Notes: generated by a model from the letters alone, not told the origin. Positions 1 to 9,311 are shown, counted from the first letter of the stretch. The stretch is DNA of 64,000 nt from JAADHI01 sp964451325 (GCA_964451325.1 CAYVHO010000004.1:195920-259919), one strand, 5' to 3'. A program made the numbers and translations.

Positions 1-224
1 GTCATCCCCCCCACAGCCTCGACAGGCAGGGCGCGAATTTCTTCAAAAATTTCACGACCAATCAAAGTCGCCCCTTCCGCATCCAGTGAAACTTTTTTGC
101 AGTCGATGTAGTAGGAGGTCTTTTTTCCAGAGGTTAATTGGAAAGAGGCCTCTGCGCTATAGCGAAAGGAGTCTTTGAATAAAAGATCCAACAAACGCCT
201 GCGATTTTTCGTTTCTAAAGTCAT
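1..224 (-). CDS. pyrE: Orotate phosphoribosyltransferase, 3' part cut by window edge
   Basis: PyrE joins orotate and PRPP to give OMP in pyrimidine synthesis. Only the first 74 codons are inside the window; the frame stays open to position 1. The ATG is at 222-224. The N-terminal block FQLTSGKKTSYYID followed by a VSLDAEGATLIGREI stretch matches PyrE N-termini. The PRPP-binding motif would lie outside the window, so activity cannot be judged. The gene lies downstream of the c-di-GMP enzyme gene on the same strand. The frame was translated by hand from the sequence. Confidence 0.85.
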   Translation of the reverse strand, partial: MTLETKNRRRLLDLLFKDSFRYSAEASFQLTSGKKTSYYIDCKKVSLDAEGATLIGREIFEEIRALPVEAVGGM

Positions 225-279
225 GGCCTATCCCTAACGGATCGGAATTTTTTTGTCAAGCAAGCTTCTGTTTTTAATC

Positions 280-3123
280 CTACATAAAGCGAGAAGCGCC
301 TCCCGCCATCAATTTTTGCGTTATGACTTCATGGGGCGCGGGACGACAGTAGTGAAAGCCCTGCATTTCATCACAGCCATTGGATTTCAAAAATTCTGCC
401 TGCGCCTCTGTTTCAACCCCCTCGGCGGTCACATACAATTTCATACTGTGCGCCATGGCAATAATTGCTTGGGAGATTGCAGCATCATTGGCATCTGTCG
501 TAATGTCTCGCACAAAAGACTGGTCGATTTTCAGATGATCAATTGGAAAGGACTTTAAATAACTCAAGGAAGAATACCCTGTGCCAAAATCGTCGATCGC
601 CAAGTGAATCCCCATCGTTTTGAGGATCGTGAGGGTCTCTATACTGCCCGCCACATCTTTCATGATCATGCCTTCTGTAATCTCCAGTCCCAGACAATGT
701 GCGGGAAGTTTTGTCTCATGAAGAATACGGGCAACAGTCTCTGTTAGGTTTTTTTGCAAAAACTGGAGGGGCGATAAATTTACAGCGACCCGAGAAATTG
801 GAAAACCCAGGTACCGCCAATGCCGCGCCTGTTTGCAAGCGGTGCGCATCACCCACTCGCCGATGGGAATAATCAGACCCGTTTCTTCGGCCAAGGGAAT
901 AAATTCCGCCGGAGAGATCAAGCCACGTTTTGGATGATTCCAGCGCAACAGACATTCGACTCCGGTGACTTGTTTTTCAACCACACCCACCAGGAGTTGG
1001 TAATAGGCTTGTAGCTCTCCCGCATTGATGGCGCGACGCAAATCTTCTTCCATAAGTAAACGTTTAACCACACGGGTATTCATGTCCGCCGTGTAAAATT
1101 GAAAGCGATTTCTCCCTGCATCTTTCGCGCGATACATTGCAGTATCGGCATTTTTGAGGAGTGTTTCAGGATCATCCCCATCCTTGGGATAGAGGCTAAT
1201 ACCCATACTACCGCCCACAAAAAAATCGTGCTCATTTAATAGAAAAGGAGGCCTTAAGGCATCTAAAATCTTCTGCGCCACTGTTGCAATCACCGTTTCG
1301 TCACTTAAGTTTTCCAGCACGAGCACAAACTCATCACCACCCAAACGGGCAATGGTATCCTCTGCGCGCCCACTTATTCTCAATCGTTCAACAACCTTGA
1401 TCAAGAGCAAATCACCCATGGTATGTCCATAACCATCATTCACTTTCTTAAAATTATCCAAATCCAGAAAGAGCAAGGCCACCTGTTTTTGATGACGCTG
1501 AGCCTTTCGTATGGCATGTTTCAGACGATCAAAAAGCAGGTAACGGTTTGGAAGTTTCGTGAGTGCGTCGTGTGTGGCTTGAAATTCTAATTTTTGAGCC
1601 GCCTGACGGACATAGGTCACATTACTAAAAGCCACCGCAATGCCCAAAACCACCCTTGTTTCCCCATAAATGGGTTTGACAGAAACGTGGAGCATGTATT
1701 CCTCTCCAGTCGCACTGAGTAATAAAATGGATTCGGGCAGGTGCAGGACCTTATGTTCAGCAATACACTGTGTAACGGGATAGGTCATACGCTCCCCCGT
1801 TGTTTCATCAACGGCATGGAACACCGTATTAAAGGGACGACCCAAGGCACGAGAGTGCGCATAACCCGTCAGTGTTTCTGCAACAGGATTCATGTAGTCC
1901 ACAATGCCATCGGCATCCGTCGTAATCACAGCATCTCCAATTGAATGTAGGGTCACCTGAGCCCGCTCTTTTTCGTGAGAGAGGGCCTGAGCAGCACCTT
2001 CCAAACGGATCCAGCTCAAGAGCGGTGCAGAGAGACTGACCACCACCAAAGAGACCGCAGGAGGCACCCAAAGATTGAATACGGACAGTGAAAACCCGCT
2101 CAAAATAAGGGTCATAAGTACAAGGGTGCAGGTTGCGGCAAAAGCCGCACGGGGAGAAAGATAATAATAAAATGCTACTGGAGATAATACAAGTAAGAGC
2201 GTCATCAATACATGTGCGATAAAACCAATGCGTTGAAAGTGACGTCCACTTCTTAGTGCGTGTAAAATATTGGCATGAAGCTCAATACCTGACATCTGCT
2301 GGCTTTTACCCGAAACAGGTGTGGAAATTCGGGGAGAAAGCCCCGAAGCCGTCATGCCCACCAACACAGTTTTACCCCGGATCTGATCAGAAGAGATTCG
2401 CCCCGAAATCACATCGGCATAGGAAATTTTTTTAAAGTGGCCGGGGGGGCCAGAAAAAGAAATGAGCACAGGATGGGCACTTGTCCAGGCATAAGGAGAA
2501 CCTTCCTTCGCCTCCTCCAAGACAGATGGCAAGGAGAAACCCTCTGAGTCTCGCAAGATTGCCACCGCAAATGCAGGCCAATGGGCAGTGTTGAGTCCTG
2601 CCTTTAAAAACAATCCCCGTTGAATGCCATCTGCATCCAAGGACGTTTCAACATGGCCTAAGGCCGTTGCAGCCTCCGTAAACACAGGCAAGGGTAAAAT
2701 TTCTGTAATGCCAATCGCAGAAAGCCGTTCGGAGGCCACGGGCAAGACAACACGCCCACTCCTTCGCATCGCAACAGCAAAGAGATGATCACCTTCAGGA
2801 TCAGCCACATCCGGCTTGGAAAACAGGATGTCAAAAGCAATCACTTTCGCCCCAGCATCTGACAAAAGATCAACGAGTTTTGCATGTCTCCGACGCGGCC
2901 AAGGCCATCGCCCCAGTTCATTCAAACTGCGATCATCAATCCCGATCATGACGACATCTTCAGGCGCAGGTCCTCCCATAAGACGGATCAAACCGTCATA
3001 AAATAGATTATCCCAACGTTTTAAAGAATCATCATAGAGAAGGCCCAGCGTAATGCCGGACAAAAGAAATAAAAAAATCGTCTTTTGTAAAAAAAGATAA
3101 ACCTGTTTTCGCTCAATTTTCAC
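280..3123 (-). CDS. CHASE2-PAS-GGDEF-EAL membrane cyclic-di-GMP enzyme
   Basis: Predicted bifunctional c-di-GMP cyclase/phosphodiesterase with an extracytoplasmic sensor, 947 aa. Numbering from the GTG start, in order: a membrane helix, a CHASE2 domain (about 35-300, with VMIGIDDRSL), further helices (about 310-385), a PAS domain (about 395-520), GGDEF with an intact ARLGGDEFVLV, and EAL. The EAL site reads ECLLRW rather than EALLRW but keeps the metal Glu; the NLSP, LEITEG, IDDFGTGYSS, LKIDQSF and AEGVE motifs are present. The GTG at 3123 overlaps the TGA of the upstream LysM/FecR gene (GTGA), suggesting translational coupling. A TTG at 3168 is an alternative start. FecR-type proteins beside CHASE2 proteins are a known pairing, so the two may form one envelope-sensing unit. 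Confidence 0.85.
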   Translation of the reverse strand: MKIERKQVYLFLQKTIFLFLLSGITLGLLYDDSLKRWDNLFYDGLIRLMGGPAPEDVVMIGIDDRSLNELGRWPWPRRRHAKLVDLLSDAGAKVIAFDILFSKPDVADPEGDHLFAVAMRRSGRVVLPVASERLSAIGITEILPLPVFTEAATALGHVETSLDADGIQRGLFLKAGLNTAHWPAFAVAILRDSEGFSLPSVLEEAKEGSPYAWTSAHPVLISFSGPPGHFKKISYADVISGRISSDQIRGKTVLVGMTASGLSPRISTPVSGKSQQMSGIELHANILHALRSGRHFQRIGFIAHVLMTLLLVLSPVAFYYYLSPRAAFAATCTLVLMTLILSGFSLSVFNLWVPPAVSLVVVSLSAPLLSWIRLEGAAQALSHEKERAQVTLHSIGDAVITTDADGIVDYMNPVAETLTGYAHSRALGRPFNTVFHAVDETTGERMTYPVTQCIAEHKVLHLPESILLLSATGEEYMLHVSVKPIYGETRVVLGIAVAFSNVTYVRQAAQKLEFQATHDALTKLPNRYLLFDRLKHAIRKAQRHQKQVALLFLDLDNFKKVNDGYGHTMGDLLLIKVVERLRISGRAEDTIARLGGDEFVLVLENLSDETVIATVAQKILDALRPPFLLNEHDFFVGGSMGISLYPKDGDDPETLLKNADTAMYRAKDAGRNRFQFYTADMNTRVVKRLLMEEDLRRAINAGELQAYYQLLVGVVEKQVTGVECLLRWNHPKRGLISPAEFIPLAEETGLIIPIGEWVMRTACKQARHWRYLGFPISRVAVNLSPLQFLQKNLTETVARILHETKLPAHCLGLEITEGMIMKDVAGSIETLTILKTMGIHLAIDDFGTGYSSLSYLKSFPIDHLKIDQSFVRDITTDANDAAISQAIIAMAHSMKLYVTAEGVETEAQAEFLKSNGCDEMQGFHYCRPAPHEVITQKLMAGGASRFM

Positions 3124-4823
3124 AATATCGCCATGATCCCAGCCAAAAAGATCAAGAAGAGGGAACAACAGGATTCTGGAGGAACCTCAATAGATTGCGC
3201 GATCGAGTATTCTCCCGTCCTTCCTTCCAGCGTAACTGCCCGTACACGTAAATAATACGAGCCTGCATCGGGACGACCAAGTGATGCACTTGTGGTCCTA
3301 AACTCCTTCTGCTCAACCAATACCCGAAAAGCCGCATCTCGCGCAAGCTGCACTTCGTAGCGCTCACCCAATTTTCCACCCTGCCAGTGAACTTGAAGCT
3401 GCATTTTTTCGATCTGACTTTCTAAAAGAATGAGACGGGAGGCTTTAGCGCGTACCTTAAATGTTTGAGAACGACTAAAAAGGCCGTATTTTCCCGATGA
3501 GTCCGCCGCAGCAACACGCCAGTAATAGACCCCCGGTTTCAGTGCTTGTGTTATCTTTATTTTTTGTTTTGAAAAATGACGGATGTCCAAAATCGGGGAA
3601 AAAAAATGGGCCTGGGCTGCCACTTGAAAGTGATAAGAATTGGCCTGAAACACCGCTTCCCATTCAAATTTAGGGATTTCAAAATCCATCACACCGTCAG
3701 GCTTGGGGCTTAGAAGAAGTGGAGGGTTGGAAAGCACTTGAATCACCGGTGGGACAGGTTTTTGCAGCGGTTTAGGAGGAAGCATGGTCGGCAGTTCAAG
3801 CACAAAATGATGCAAGGCACTAAAACCTTCTAAACCCAGCTGATCAATGCCACGCATGCGCATGACATATGATCCCTGGGCTAAATCCGAAAGAATCAGC
3901 TCAGCTTTTTTGACCGTTTCATCAAAACTTAAGACATCAAAAGACTCATCTTTTGACAATTGAACACGATAAGTATCCGCATCTCTGAGCTTCGGCCAAA
4001 TAAAGCGCAAGGGCAATTCTCCAATTTGCTCGGGCAAACCCTTAAGATTCGGTGCTTGCAGCAGTTGACTCGGAAGAGAAGGCGGCTCACCTACCTTAAC
4101 CAGCGTGCCAAAACCTGCCGAGACGGACTGCACCTTCCCCGCAGCCAAAACATCCACACGGCCTTTTAGTACCTCGGTCGTCGAAATCCCACGCACCGCG
4201 TCACTTGCCACCCGGAGTTCAGTCCCACGCACAGAAGTAATCGCACCCGGGCTATGAATTTCAAAATGTGTCCCCGAACCATCCTCTGGATTGACCTCAG
4301 TCTGGAGTCGCCCCTTTTTTAAACGGATTCGGGAATCCACCATACCTGTCTCGCCATAGGCCTGAATGACATCAAACTCTAAAATACTGTTGGCCTGTAA
4401 AAGAAGACGCGAACCATCAGCAAAAACAAAGGTCACACTGCTATTGGCTCCCGTATGCACTGCATCTTGAATATGTAAAAGCCCCCCCACAAAAAGGGCT
4501 TGTCTTTTTCCACTTGTCGCAGACTGAAAAAAAACCTCACCCGATACGGCCAATACCTTGACGGGTTTGGCTTGTATTTTCAGCCAGGCGACAGGGATCT
4601 TGAGACGGGTGCCGGGTAAGAGTTTTTTAGGATCTGAAATACGATTGAGCTCTTGAAGTTTGCGCCAATAACGCATGGAACTTAAATAACGTTCACTGAG
4701 CGTCCACAAATTGTCTCCAGGACGAACCGTATAAGTCCAATTTTGAGCCTGTAGAGATGGAACACTCAAAAAAAAGAAAACTGCCGCAAAAAATAAAAGT
4801 CGTCTTGTGCCAAACTTTCCCAT
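3120..4823 (-). CDS. Exported LysM / FecR / fibronectin-like repeat protein
   Basis: 567 aa. A signal peptide (about 1-26, ending LQA-QN) is followed by a LysM motif (YTVRPGDNLWTLSERYL, about 30-80) expected to bind peptidoglycan. Next is a FecR-like domain (about 90-240, with SVTFVFADGSRLLL and TSVRGTELRV) and three fibronectin-III-like repeats (about 255-345, 370-455, 460-550). The C-terminus ends in a short hydrophobic stretch. No enzymatic motif is visible. It probably senses or organises something in the periplasm and passes it to the coupled CHASE2 enzyme whose start overlaps its stop. The role is inferred from domains and coupling. Confidence 0.75.
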   Translation of the reverse strand: MGKFGTRRLLFFAAVFFFLSVPSLQAQNWTYTVRPGDNLWTLSERYLSSMRYWRKLQELNRISDPKKLLPGTRLKIPVAWLKIQAKPVKVLAVSGEVFFQSATSGKRQALFVGGLLHIQDAVHTGANSSVTFVFADGSRLLLQANSILEFDVIQAYGETGMVDSRIRLKKGRLQTEVNPEDGSGTHFEIHSPGAITSVRGTELRVASDAVRGISTTEVLKGRVDVLAAGKVQSVSAGFGTLVKVGEPPSLPSQLLQAPNLKGLPEQIGELPLRFIWPKLRDADTYRVQLSKDESFDVLSFDETVKKAELILSDLAQGSYVMRMRGIDQLGLEGFSALHHFVLELPTMLPPKPLQKPVPPVIQVLSNPPLLLSPKPDGVMDFEIPKFEWEAVFQANSYHFQVAAQAHFFSPILDIRHFSKQKIKITQALKPGVYYWRVAAADSSGKYGLFSRSQTFKVRAKASRLILLESQIEKMQLQVHWQGGKLGERYEVQLARDAAFRVLVEQKEFRTTSASLGRPDAGSYYLRVRAVTLEGRTGEYSIAQSIEVPPESCCSLFLIFLAGIMAIL

Positions 4824-4985
4824 TGTTTCTGGCCTTTCTTGGACGGATTTACGATTTGTCGTATCAAAAAAGAAGGAGAACCGCAGTGTCTCAGAACACT
4901 GGGCTGAACGACAACAAGGAACGGTTATTTCTACAAAACACTTTCGTGTGGAAGAATACGAAAAAAATATCTTTAGGAAAATGAT

Positions 4986-5591
4986 TTATTTCATTTTTGC
5001 GAGACGTTTCAGGCCCGCCCGAATGAGATCCTCCACCGAGGCATCTTCCGTCTCTTTTAAAATGAGATCAAGACTGCGTTTGACCTCCGTCCTTGAATAC
5101 CCCAAATTCATCAATGCCGATAGCGCATCACGCTGCTTTTCGTCTTCGATTTCAGCCAAGACAGGGAGACTCGTAGGGGAATCGTCAAGAAGACTCATCT
5201 TTTCTTTCAGCTCTAAGACCAGTCGTCCAGCCATCTTTGGCCCCACACCCGGAATTGCTCTTAGACGCTGAACCTGCTCCGCTCTAATGGCCTCAATCAA
5301 TTCGCTCACACCAATGCCCGACAAGATATTCAAGGCCAGCTTTGGTCCAACACCACTCACACCTAGAAGCAAGAGAAAGACCTCTTTTTCTTGAAGCGTT
5401 GAAAAACCAAAGAGTTGAAACGCGTCTTCGCGAATATGCGTGTAAATGTGTAAAAAAACCCGAGCCTTTTCTTCAGGGAGCCTGTAATACGTCGAAAGTG
5501 GCGTAAAAACCTGATAACCGATCCCTTGCACCTCAATGGTTAAAAGCGTCGGCGTTTTTAAGGCAATCACACCTTTTAGAGAGGCAATCAT
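4986..5591 (-). CDS. ruvA: Holliday junction DNA helicase subunit RuvA
   Basis: RuvA binds four-way DNA junctions and loads the RuvB motor. At 201 aa it has the family length. The N-terminal OB-fold (MIASLKGVIALKTPTLLTIE) is followed by two helix-hairpin-helix motifs (LLGVSGVGPKLALNIL and LRAIPGVGPKMAGRLVLEL), then an acidic linker and the C-terminal three-helix domain that contacts RuvB. The ATG overlaps the end of ruvC by 4 nt, so the two are coupled. ruvB, often next in line, does not follow; the next gene on this strand is the LysM/FecR gene. Confidence 0.95.
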   Translation of the reverse strand: MIASLKGVIALKTPTLLTIEVQGIGYQVFTPLSTYYRLPEEKARVFLHIYTHIREDAFQLFGFSTLQEKEVFLLLLGVSGVGPKLALNILSGIGVSELIEAIRAEQVQRLRAIPGVGPKMAGRLVLELKEKMSLLDDSPTSLPVLAEIEDEKQRDALSALMNLGYSRTEVKRSLDLILKETEDASVEDLIRAGLKRLAKMK

Positions 5592-6103
5592 GAATGGGTT
5601 CTCTCACTTGAGTCCCTGATTTTTGCTTGAAAGCGTTCAGAATGTGCATGACAAATGGCCACAGCTGCAGCATCCGCCTGATGCTCTGATGCGAGTGCTT
5701 GTTTTAAACGAAGCAGGTGAACGACCATCTGCTGTACTTGCCGCTTGGCCGCCCCACCGTGACCAACAACCGCCATTTTAACTGCGGTGGGTGCATAATC
5801 ATAAACAGGAAGATCACGACAGGCTGCGGCCAAAATTGCGGCCCCACGCGCCTGTCCTAATTTAAGGGCTGACTTCACATTTTTTGCCAAAAAGGTGTCT
5901 TCAAGGGCAACTGCTGTGGGCTTTTCGCTATCAATGATGGACAGAATTTCGTCGTATATTTTTTTGAGTCGTTGAGAAAAAGGAGCCTTTGTATTGGTGC
6001 GAACATCTCCTGAGCGGCAATACAAGAGCGCTCCTTTGACATCTTCTTCGATGATTGAAAAACCCGTCACACCTATCCCCGGATCAATCCCTAATATCTT
6101 CAT
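5588..6103 (-). CDS. ruvC: Holliday junction resolvase RuvC
   Basis: RuvC cuts Holliday junctions symmetrically. 171 aa, normal for the family. The acidic catalytic residues fall in recognisable blocks: MKILGIDPGIGVTGF (first Asp), VALEDTFLAKNVKSALKLGQ (Glu) and HQADAAAVAICHAH (the last Asp residues). It is followed with a 4-nt overlap by ruvA and preceded 41 nt upstream by yebC. A yebC-ruvC-ruvA order is common in bacteria and supports all three calls. Confidence 0.95.
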   Translation of the reverse strand: MKILGIDPGIGVTGFSIIEEDVKGALLYCRSGDVRTNTKAPFSQRLKKIYDEILSIIDSEKPTAVALEDTFLAKNVKSALKLGQARGAAILAAACRDLPVYDYAPTAVKMAVVGHGGAAKRQVQQMVVHLLRLKQALASEHQADAAAVAICHAHSERFQAKIRDSSERTHS

Positions 6104-6144
6104 CTGGGTGGCTTTTTCATTTTGCTAGACAGACTCAGTCCCTA

Positions 6145-6897
6145 TTAATTCAGAATTTTTTCCATTTCTTCATCGGAAATATCAAAATTGGCATAAACGT
6201 TCTGAACATCGTCATTATCTTCCAAACCCTCCATCAGACGAATCATCTGCGCCGCCTGAGTGTTTTTTAAGTGAACCGTCGTTTGCGGTAAAAAGGTCAC
6301 CTCTGAAAAAACAGGCATAAGGCCCGCATCTAAAATGGCTTTTTTGACCTCCTCAAAATCATTGGGTTCTGTAATCACATCAAAATTGCTCGCATCTTCA
6401 GAAAGAAAATCTTCCGCACCCGCCTCGAGTGCCAAGGTCATCAAGGCTTCTTCATTCGCCCCTTCTTTCGGCAAAGAAATCATGCCTTTTCGATCAAAGA
6501 CCCAAGACACTGCACCTGTTTCCGCCATATTACCGCCGTGTTTGTTAAAGGTGTGGCGCACTTCGCTGACCGTGCGATTTTTATTGTCTGTCAGAATATC
6601 AAGTAAAATAGCGACACCACCCGGCCCATAGCCTTCGTAGCTTGTCTCTTCATAATGAACGCCCGGAAGCTCACCTGTGCCTTTTTGAATGGCCCGCTTC
6701 ATATTGTCCGCAGGCATGTTCACTTCTTTGGCCTTTGCGATGATCATTCTTAGACGTGGATTTCCGTCTAAATCGCCTCCTCCAATTTTTGCCGCGACCG
6801 TAATTTCTCGAATAATTTTTGTGAAAATCTTACCACGCTTGGCATCCACCGCCGCCTTTTTATGTTTTGTCGTCGCCCATTTCGAATGACCTGACAT
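6145..6897 (-). CDS. yebC: YebC/PmpR-family protein (TACO1 family)
   Basis: 250 aa from the ATG at 6895-6897, whose product starts with the family hallmark MSGHSKWATTKHKK. An upstream in-frame codon would add seven residues not seen in the family. Conserved blocks include FTKIIREITVAAK, NPRLRMIIAKAKEVNMP, YEGYGPGGVAILLD and the acidic C-terminus. The family is annotated as a transcription regulator; some members help ribosomes through difficult peptide motifs. It heads the ruvCA group. Confidence 0.93.
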   Translation of the reverse strand: MSGHSKWATTKHKKAAVDAKRGKIFTKIIREITVAAKIGGGDLDGNPRLRMIIAKAKEVNMPADNMKRAIQKGTGELPGVHYEETSYEGYGPGGVAILLDILTDNKNRTVSEVRHTFNKHGGNMAETGAVSWVFDRKGMISLPKEGANEEALMTLALEAGAEDFLSEDASNFDVITEPNDFEEVKKAILDAGLMPVFSEVTFLPQTTVHLKNTQAAQMIRLMEGLEDNDDVQNVYANFDISDEEMEKILN

Positions 6898-6973
6898 AGA
6901 AACTCCGTCCTGTAACATAGGGGTAAGTACTGCTTAAAAGATTGGATTTATTAGCATAGTTTTGAAGAAAGTG

Positions 6974-8059
6974 TCAATTTTGAGGCGGAAGCGGAATAGG
7001 ACGACCATAATAGAACCCTTGAAAAAAATCGAAACCCAAAGTACGACAAACCTCGGCTTCTCTTTCGTTACTAATGCCCTCTGCCAAAGTTTTGATCTTC
7101 AGATTTTTTGACAGTTGCAACAAAAAAGCCAGCATTTCTTTTCTCGCCGGAGACAGATCAATATTTTTGATCAGACGAATATCAAACTTTAAATAATCCG
7201 GTGGCACTTCAGACAACTCCAAAAGACGTGTTTGTCCCGCACCAAAATCGTCGTAGGCCAAACCAACCCCCAACTGGCTCAAACCGTGACGCATCTGCTT
7301 CATCACACTTAAATCCGTCACCGCCCCTTCGTGGATCTCTAGCACCAAGTGAAGTCCCGGAAATTCCTCACATGCTGCACGAATTGTCGCAAGCAGACGG
7401 TCTGGAAAATCTAACTCCCTGGGATGGATATTAATAAAAAAGGGAGAACGAATACCGGATGCATTGGCGCGTCGCACACCGTCCTGTCGAAACAGCTCAA
7501 CCAGCTCAATTTCCCGATCAAAATTTTCGGCCATCTTAAAGAGCGGACCTGGCGATGTTGGCAGCTTGGCATAGGCACCCCGACCTAGTATTTCAAATGC
7601 AAAAATATCATCCGTATCGCAAGGATAAATGGCTTGAAAAACAGAAGTCACACTTTGGGAAGACAGCATGGCTTCAAGTTCTAATATACCCACAGGCAAT
7701 TTATCCGTGGATCCGGCAATATCAAGCTCGGTCGAAATACTCCCCACCACTTGCGTGGTGTTTTCAAAAGTCAGTCTCAATGCAATATCCGCAATATGCA
7801 GGATATCTCCTGGTTTTAAAAGCACTTCTCCTTGCACCGGTTTGTGGTTAAGAAAAGACCCGTTTGTGCTTTTTAAATCCTTCAAAAACAGACAGCCATT
7901 TTTTTTTAAGATTTTAGCATGAACCCGAGAAATATTTGCAGAATGTATACTTAAGGAAAGATCAGACTTGCGACCAATCACAAAAGGGAAGGTATCAATC
8001 TCAAGTTTTCGTGTTGTTGTGGGGCCATCTAAACGGCCTTCAAGAAACCAGGCTTTCAT
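6974..8059 (-). CDS. FHA-EAL fusion protein, predicted c-di-GMP phosphodiesterase
   Basis: 361 aa, cytoplasmic. An N-terminal FHA domain (about 5-100) carries the phosphothreonine-binding pattern: FVIGRKSDL, SRVHAKI and LKSTNGSFLN. A C-terminal EAL domain (about 125-355) follows. The signature reads EILGRG in place of EALLRW but keeps Glu and Arg. Other catalytic blocks are present: FINIHP, LEIHEG, AYDDFGAG, LKFD, LAEGI and FFQGFYYGRP. The phosphodiesterase is therefore probably active, or a c-di-GMP binding receptor. FHA would tether it to a Ser/Thr-phosphorylated partner; no kinase gene is in the window. Confidence 0.82.
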   Translation of the reverse strand: MKAWFLEGRLDGPTTTRKLEIDTFPFVIGRKSDLSLSIHSANISRVHAKILKKNGCLFLKDLKSTNGSFLNHKPVQGEVLLKPGDILHIADIALRLTFENTTQVVGSISTELDIAGSTDKLPVGILELEAMLSSQSVTSVFQAIYPCDTDDIFAFEILGRGAYAKLPTSPGPLFKMAENFDREIELVELFRQDGVRRANASGIRSPFFINIHPRELDFPDRLLATIRAACEEFPGLHLVLEIHEGAVTDLSVMKQMRHGLSQLGVGLAYDDFGAGQTRLLELSEVPPDYLKFDIRLIKNIDLSPARKEMLAFLLQLSKNLKIKTLAEGISNEREAEVCRTLGFDFFQGFYYGRPIPLPPQN

Positions 8060-8140
8060 TCCTAATGCTCCAATAACATCTGCAAATGAGGCCAGTCAGG
8101 TAAAGGGTCTTATTAATACACTAAATGCCAGAATAAAGAA

Positions 8141-8172
8141 AAAAAAAGGGGAGCAGAACTGCTCCCCTTTTC
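8141..8172 (-). terminator. Rho-independent terminator after the tandem cytochrome genes
   Basis: A near-perfect inverted repeat around AGGGGAGCAG / CTGCTCCCCT with a two-base loop. On the minus strand it is followed by a long run of T. It lies directly downstream of the cytochrome gene ending at 8194 and upstream of the FHA-EAL gene, so it would end the cytochrome transcript. Confidence 0.85.
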
Positions 8173-8193
8173 CATAACAATACGAATGTGTAT

Positions 8194-8631
8194 CTACTTC
8201 CTCCGCCCCAAGCTTCTCGCATACAAGAGCACCAACCAGGCTTCCTCTTCAGTGATCACACTGCCAACCATTGGCATCATTGCTGTACCAGGGATGCCAT
8301 TTTTAATCACATAAAAAAGCTCACCGTCGCTACGCATTGCATGAAAACCGGCATTTGTGAAATTGCGAGGAGAAGGATCAAGCCCTGGCGCAGCCAAACC
8401 GTCGCCCCTTCCCTCTTTTCCGTGACAGGTAAAACATGTTGCCTTTGTTTGATAAAGCGCCTTGCCTTTAGCAATATTCTCGGAAGACGCTTTGAAAGGA
8501 TTTTCAAGTTTCTGAATTTCCTTCATTTTTTTTTCAGGCACCCGCCGTTTTGATAAATCCGACTCCGCTGCAAAAACCAACGAAACCATCAGTATCGAAA
8601 CAGGAACAAACCACAAAAAACCACTTCGCAC
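8194..8631 (-). CDS. Periplasmic class I cytochrome c (tandem copy 2)
   Basis: 145 aa with a signal peptide ending near LVFAAES and one heme site, CFTCH, in KATCFTCHGKEGRGDG. A C-terminal segment MMPMVG supplies a likely methionine ligand. The C-terminus VITEEEAWLVLLYARSL recurs in the neighbouring cytochrome and in the one at 30910. Predicted mono-heme electron carrier; the partner is unknown. It lies 28 nt after its paralogue in the same transcript and is followed by a strong terminator. Confidence 0.88.
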   Translation of the reverse strand: MRSGFLWFVPVSILMVSLVFAAESDLSKRRVPEKKMKEIQKLENPFKASSENIAKGKALYQTKATCFTCHGKEGRGDGLAAPGLDPSPRNFTNAGFHAMRSDGELFYVIKNGIPGTAMMPMVGSVITEEEAWLVLLYARSLGRRK

Positions 8632-8659
8632 GATCTACACACTCAATTCGCGTTTGTCT

Positions 8660-9097
8660 TTAATGAAGGCTTCTCTCATAGATAAGAATCAATGCCGCTT
8701 CTTCCTCTGTAATGATTCCCGGTGCGTAGGAAATCATGCCTGTACCTTCGATGCCATTTTTGATGACGTACATGAACTCGCCATCTGTTTTTTTCTTCAG
8801 GCCTTTGTTGTGGAAGTTTCTTGGAGCTGGATCAAGTGCGGCACCTGCAACACCATCGCCTTTTCCGTCATTACCGTGGCAAGTAAAACATGTGGCTTTA
8901 CCCTGAAAAAGGGCTTTACCTTTGGCGATATTTCCCGGGGTCGATTTGAATGGGTTCTTCCACTCTTTGGCTTCTTCCATGTCGTCTTCAGGGACACGCG
9001 GGCCAAGCGGATCTTTTTCGGCCGTGAAGCCAATACCACCTGTCCCCAATAAAACCGCTACTGCTGCAAAAGCTAAAACAATCTTACTAAATTTCAT
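8660..9097 (-). CDS. Periplasmic class I cytochrome c (tandem copy 1)
   Basis: 145 aa. Signal peptide of about 26 residues, then one CxxCH site (ATCFTCHGNDGKGDG) and a candidate axial Met in GTGMISYAPG. It is the same length as the next gene and shares NIAKGKAL, the heme region and the ITEEEA C-terminus, so the two arose by tandem duplication. On the minus strand GGTGGAGG lies just ahead of the ATG. A good promoter lies at 9269-9298, leaving a leader of about 165 nt. Confidence 0.88.
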   Translation of the reverse strand: MKFSKIVLAFAAVAVLLGTGGIGFTAEKDPLGPRVPEDDMEEAKEWKNPFKSTPGNIAKGKALFQGKATCFTCHGNDGKGDGVAGAALDPAPRNFHNKGLKKKTDGEFMYVIKNGIEGTGMISYAPGIITEEEAALILIYERSLH

Positions 9098-9268
9098 TTA
9101 TACCTCCACCTTTTCACAATGATCTCATTTAAACTTCGTTGACACTGTTGCAATGGATACCCGTAAGTGAATAGTAACCCGCTACATCTCCAAAATTTTC
9201 AAGCTAGAACTCATCCCTCAGCGTTCATTTTATCGCAAGAAATGATCCTACCGAGTATAGCGACCGAC

Positions 9269-9298
9269 ACTATATCGAGACCCTAACAAAACTGTCAA
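9269..9298 (-). promoter_or_regulatory. Predicted sigma70 promoter of the cytochrome pair
   Basis: On the minus strand TTGACA (9293-9298) and TATAGT (9269-9274) are separated by 18 nt. Transcription would start near 9262 and run into the cytochrome genes. It is back to back with the promoter at 9312-9340. Confidence 0.6.
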
Positions 9299-9311
9299 GC
9301 CTTTTTTTGAG

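Noticed and set aside
4884..4901. CAGTGT/ACACTG hairpin between ruvA and the LysM/FecR gene as a terminator
   Set aside because: A six-base stem with no T-run; too weak to call.
4807..5271. Plus-strand frame of 154 codons opposite ruvA
   Set aside because: Antisense to the C-terminal half of a clearly conserved ruvA; no family features.
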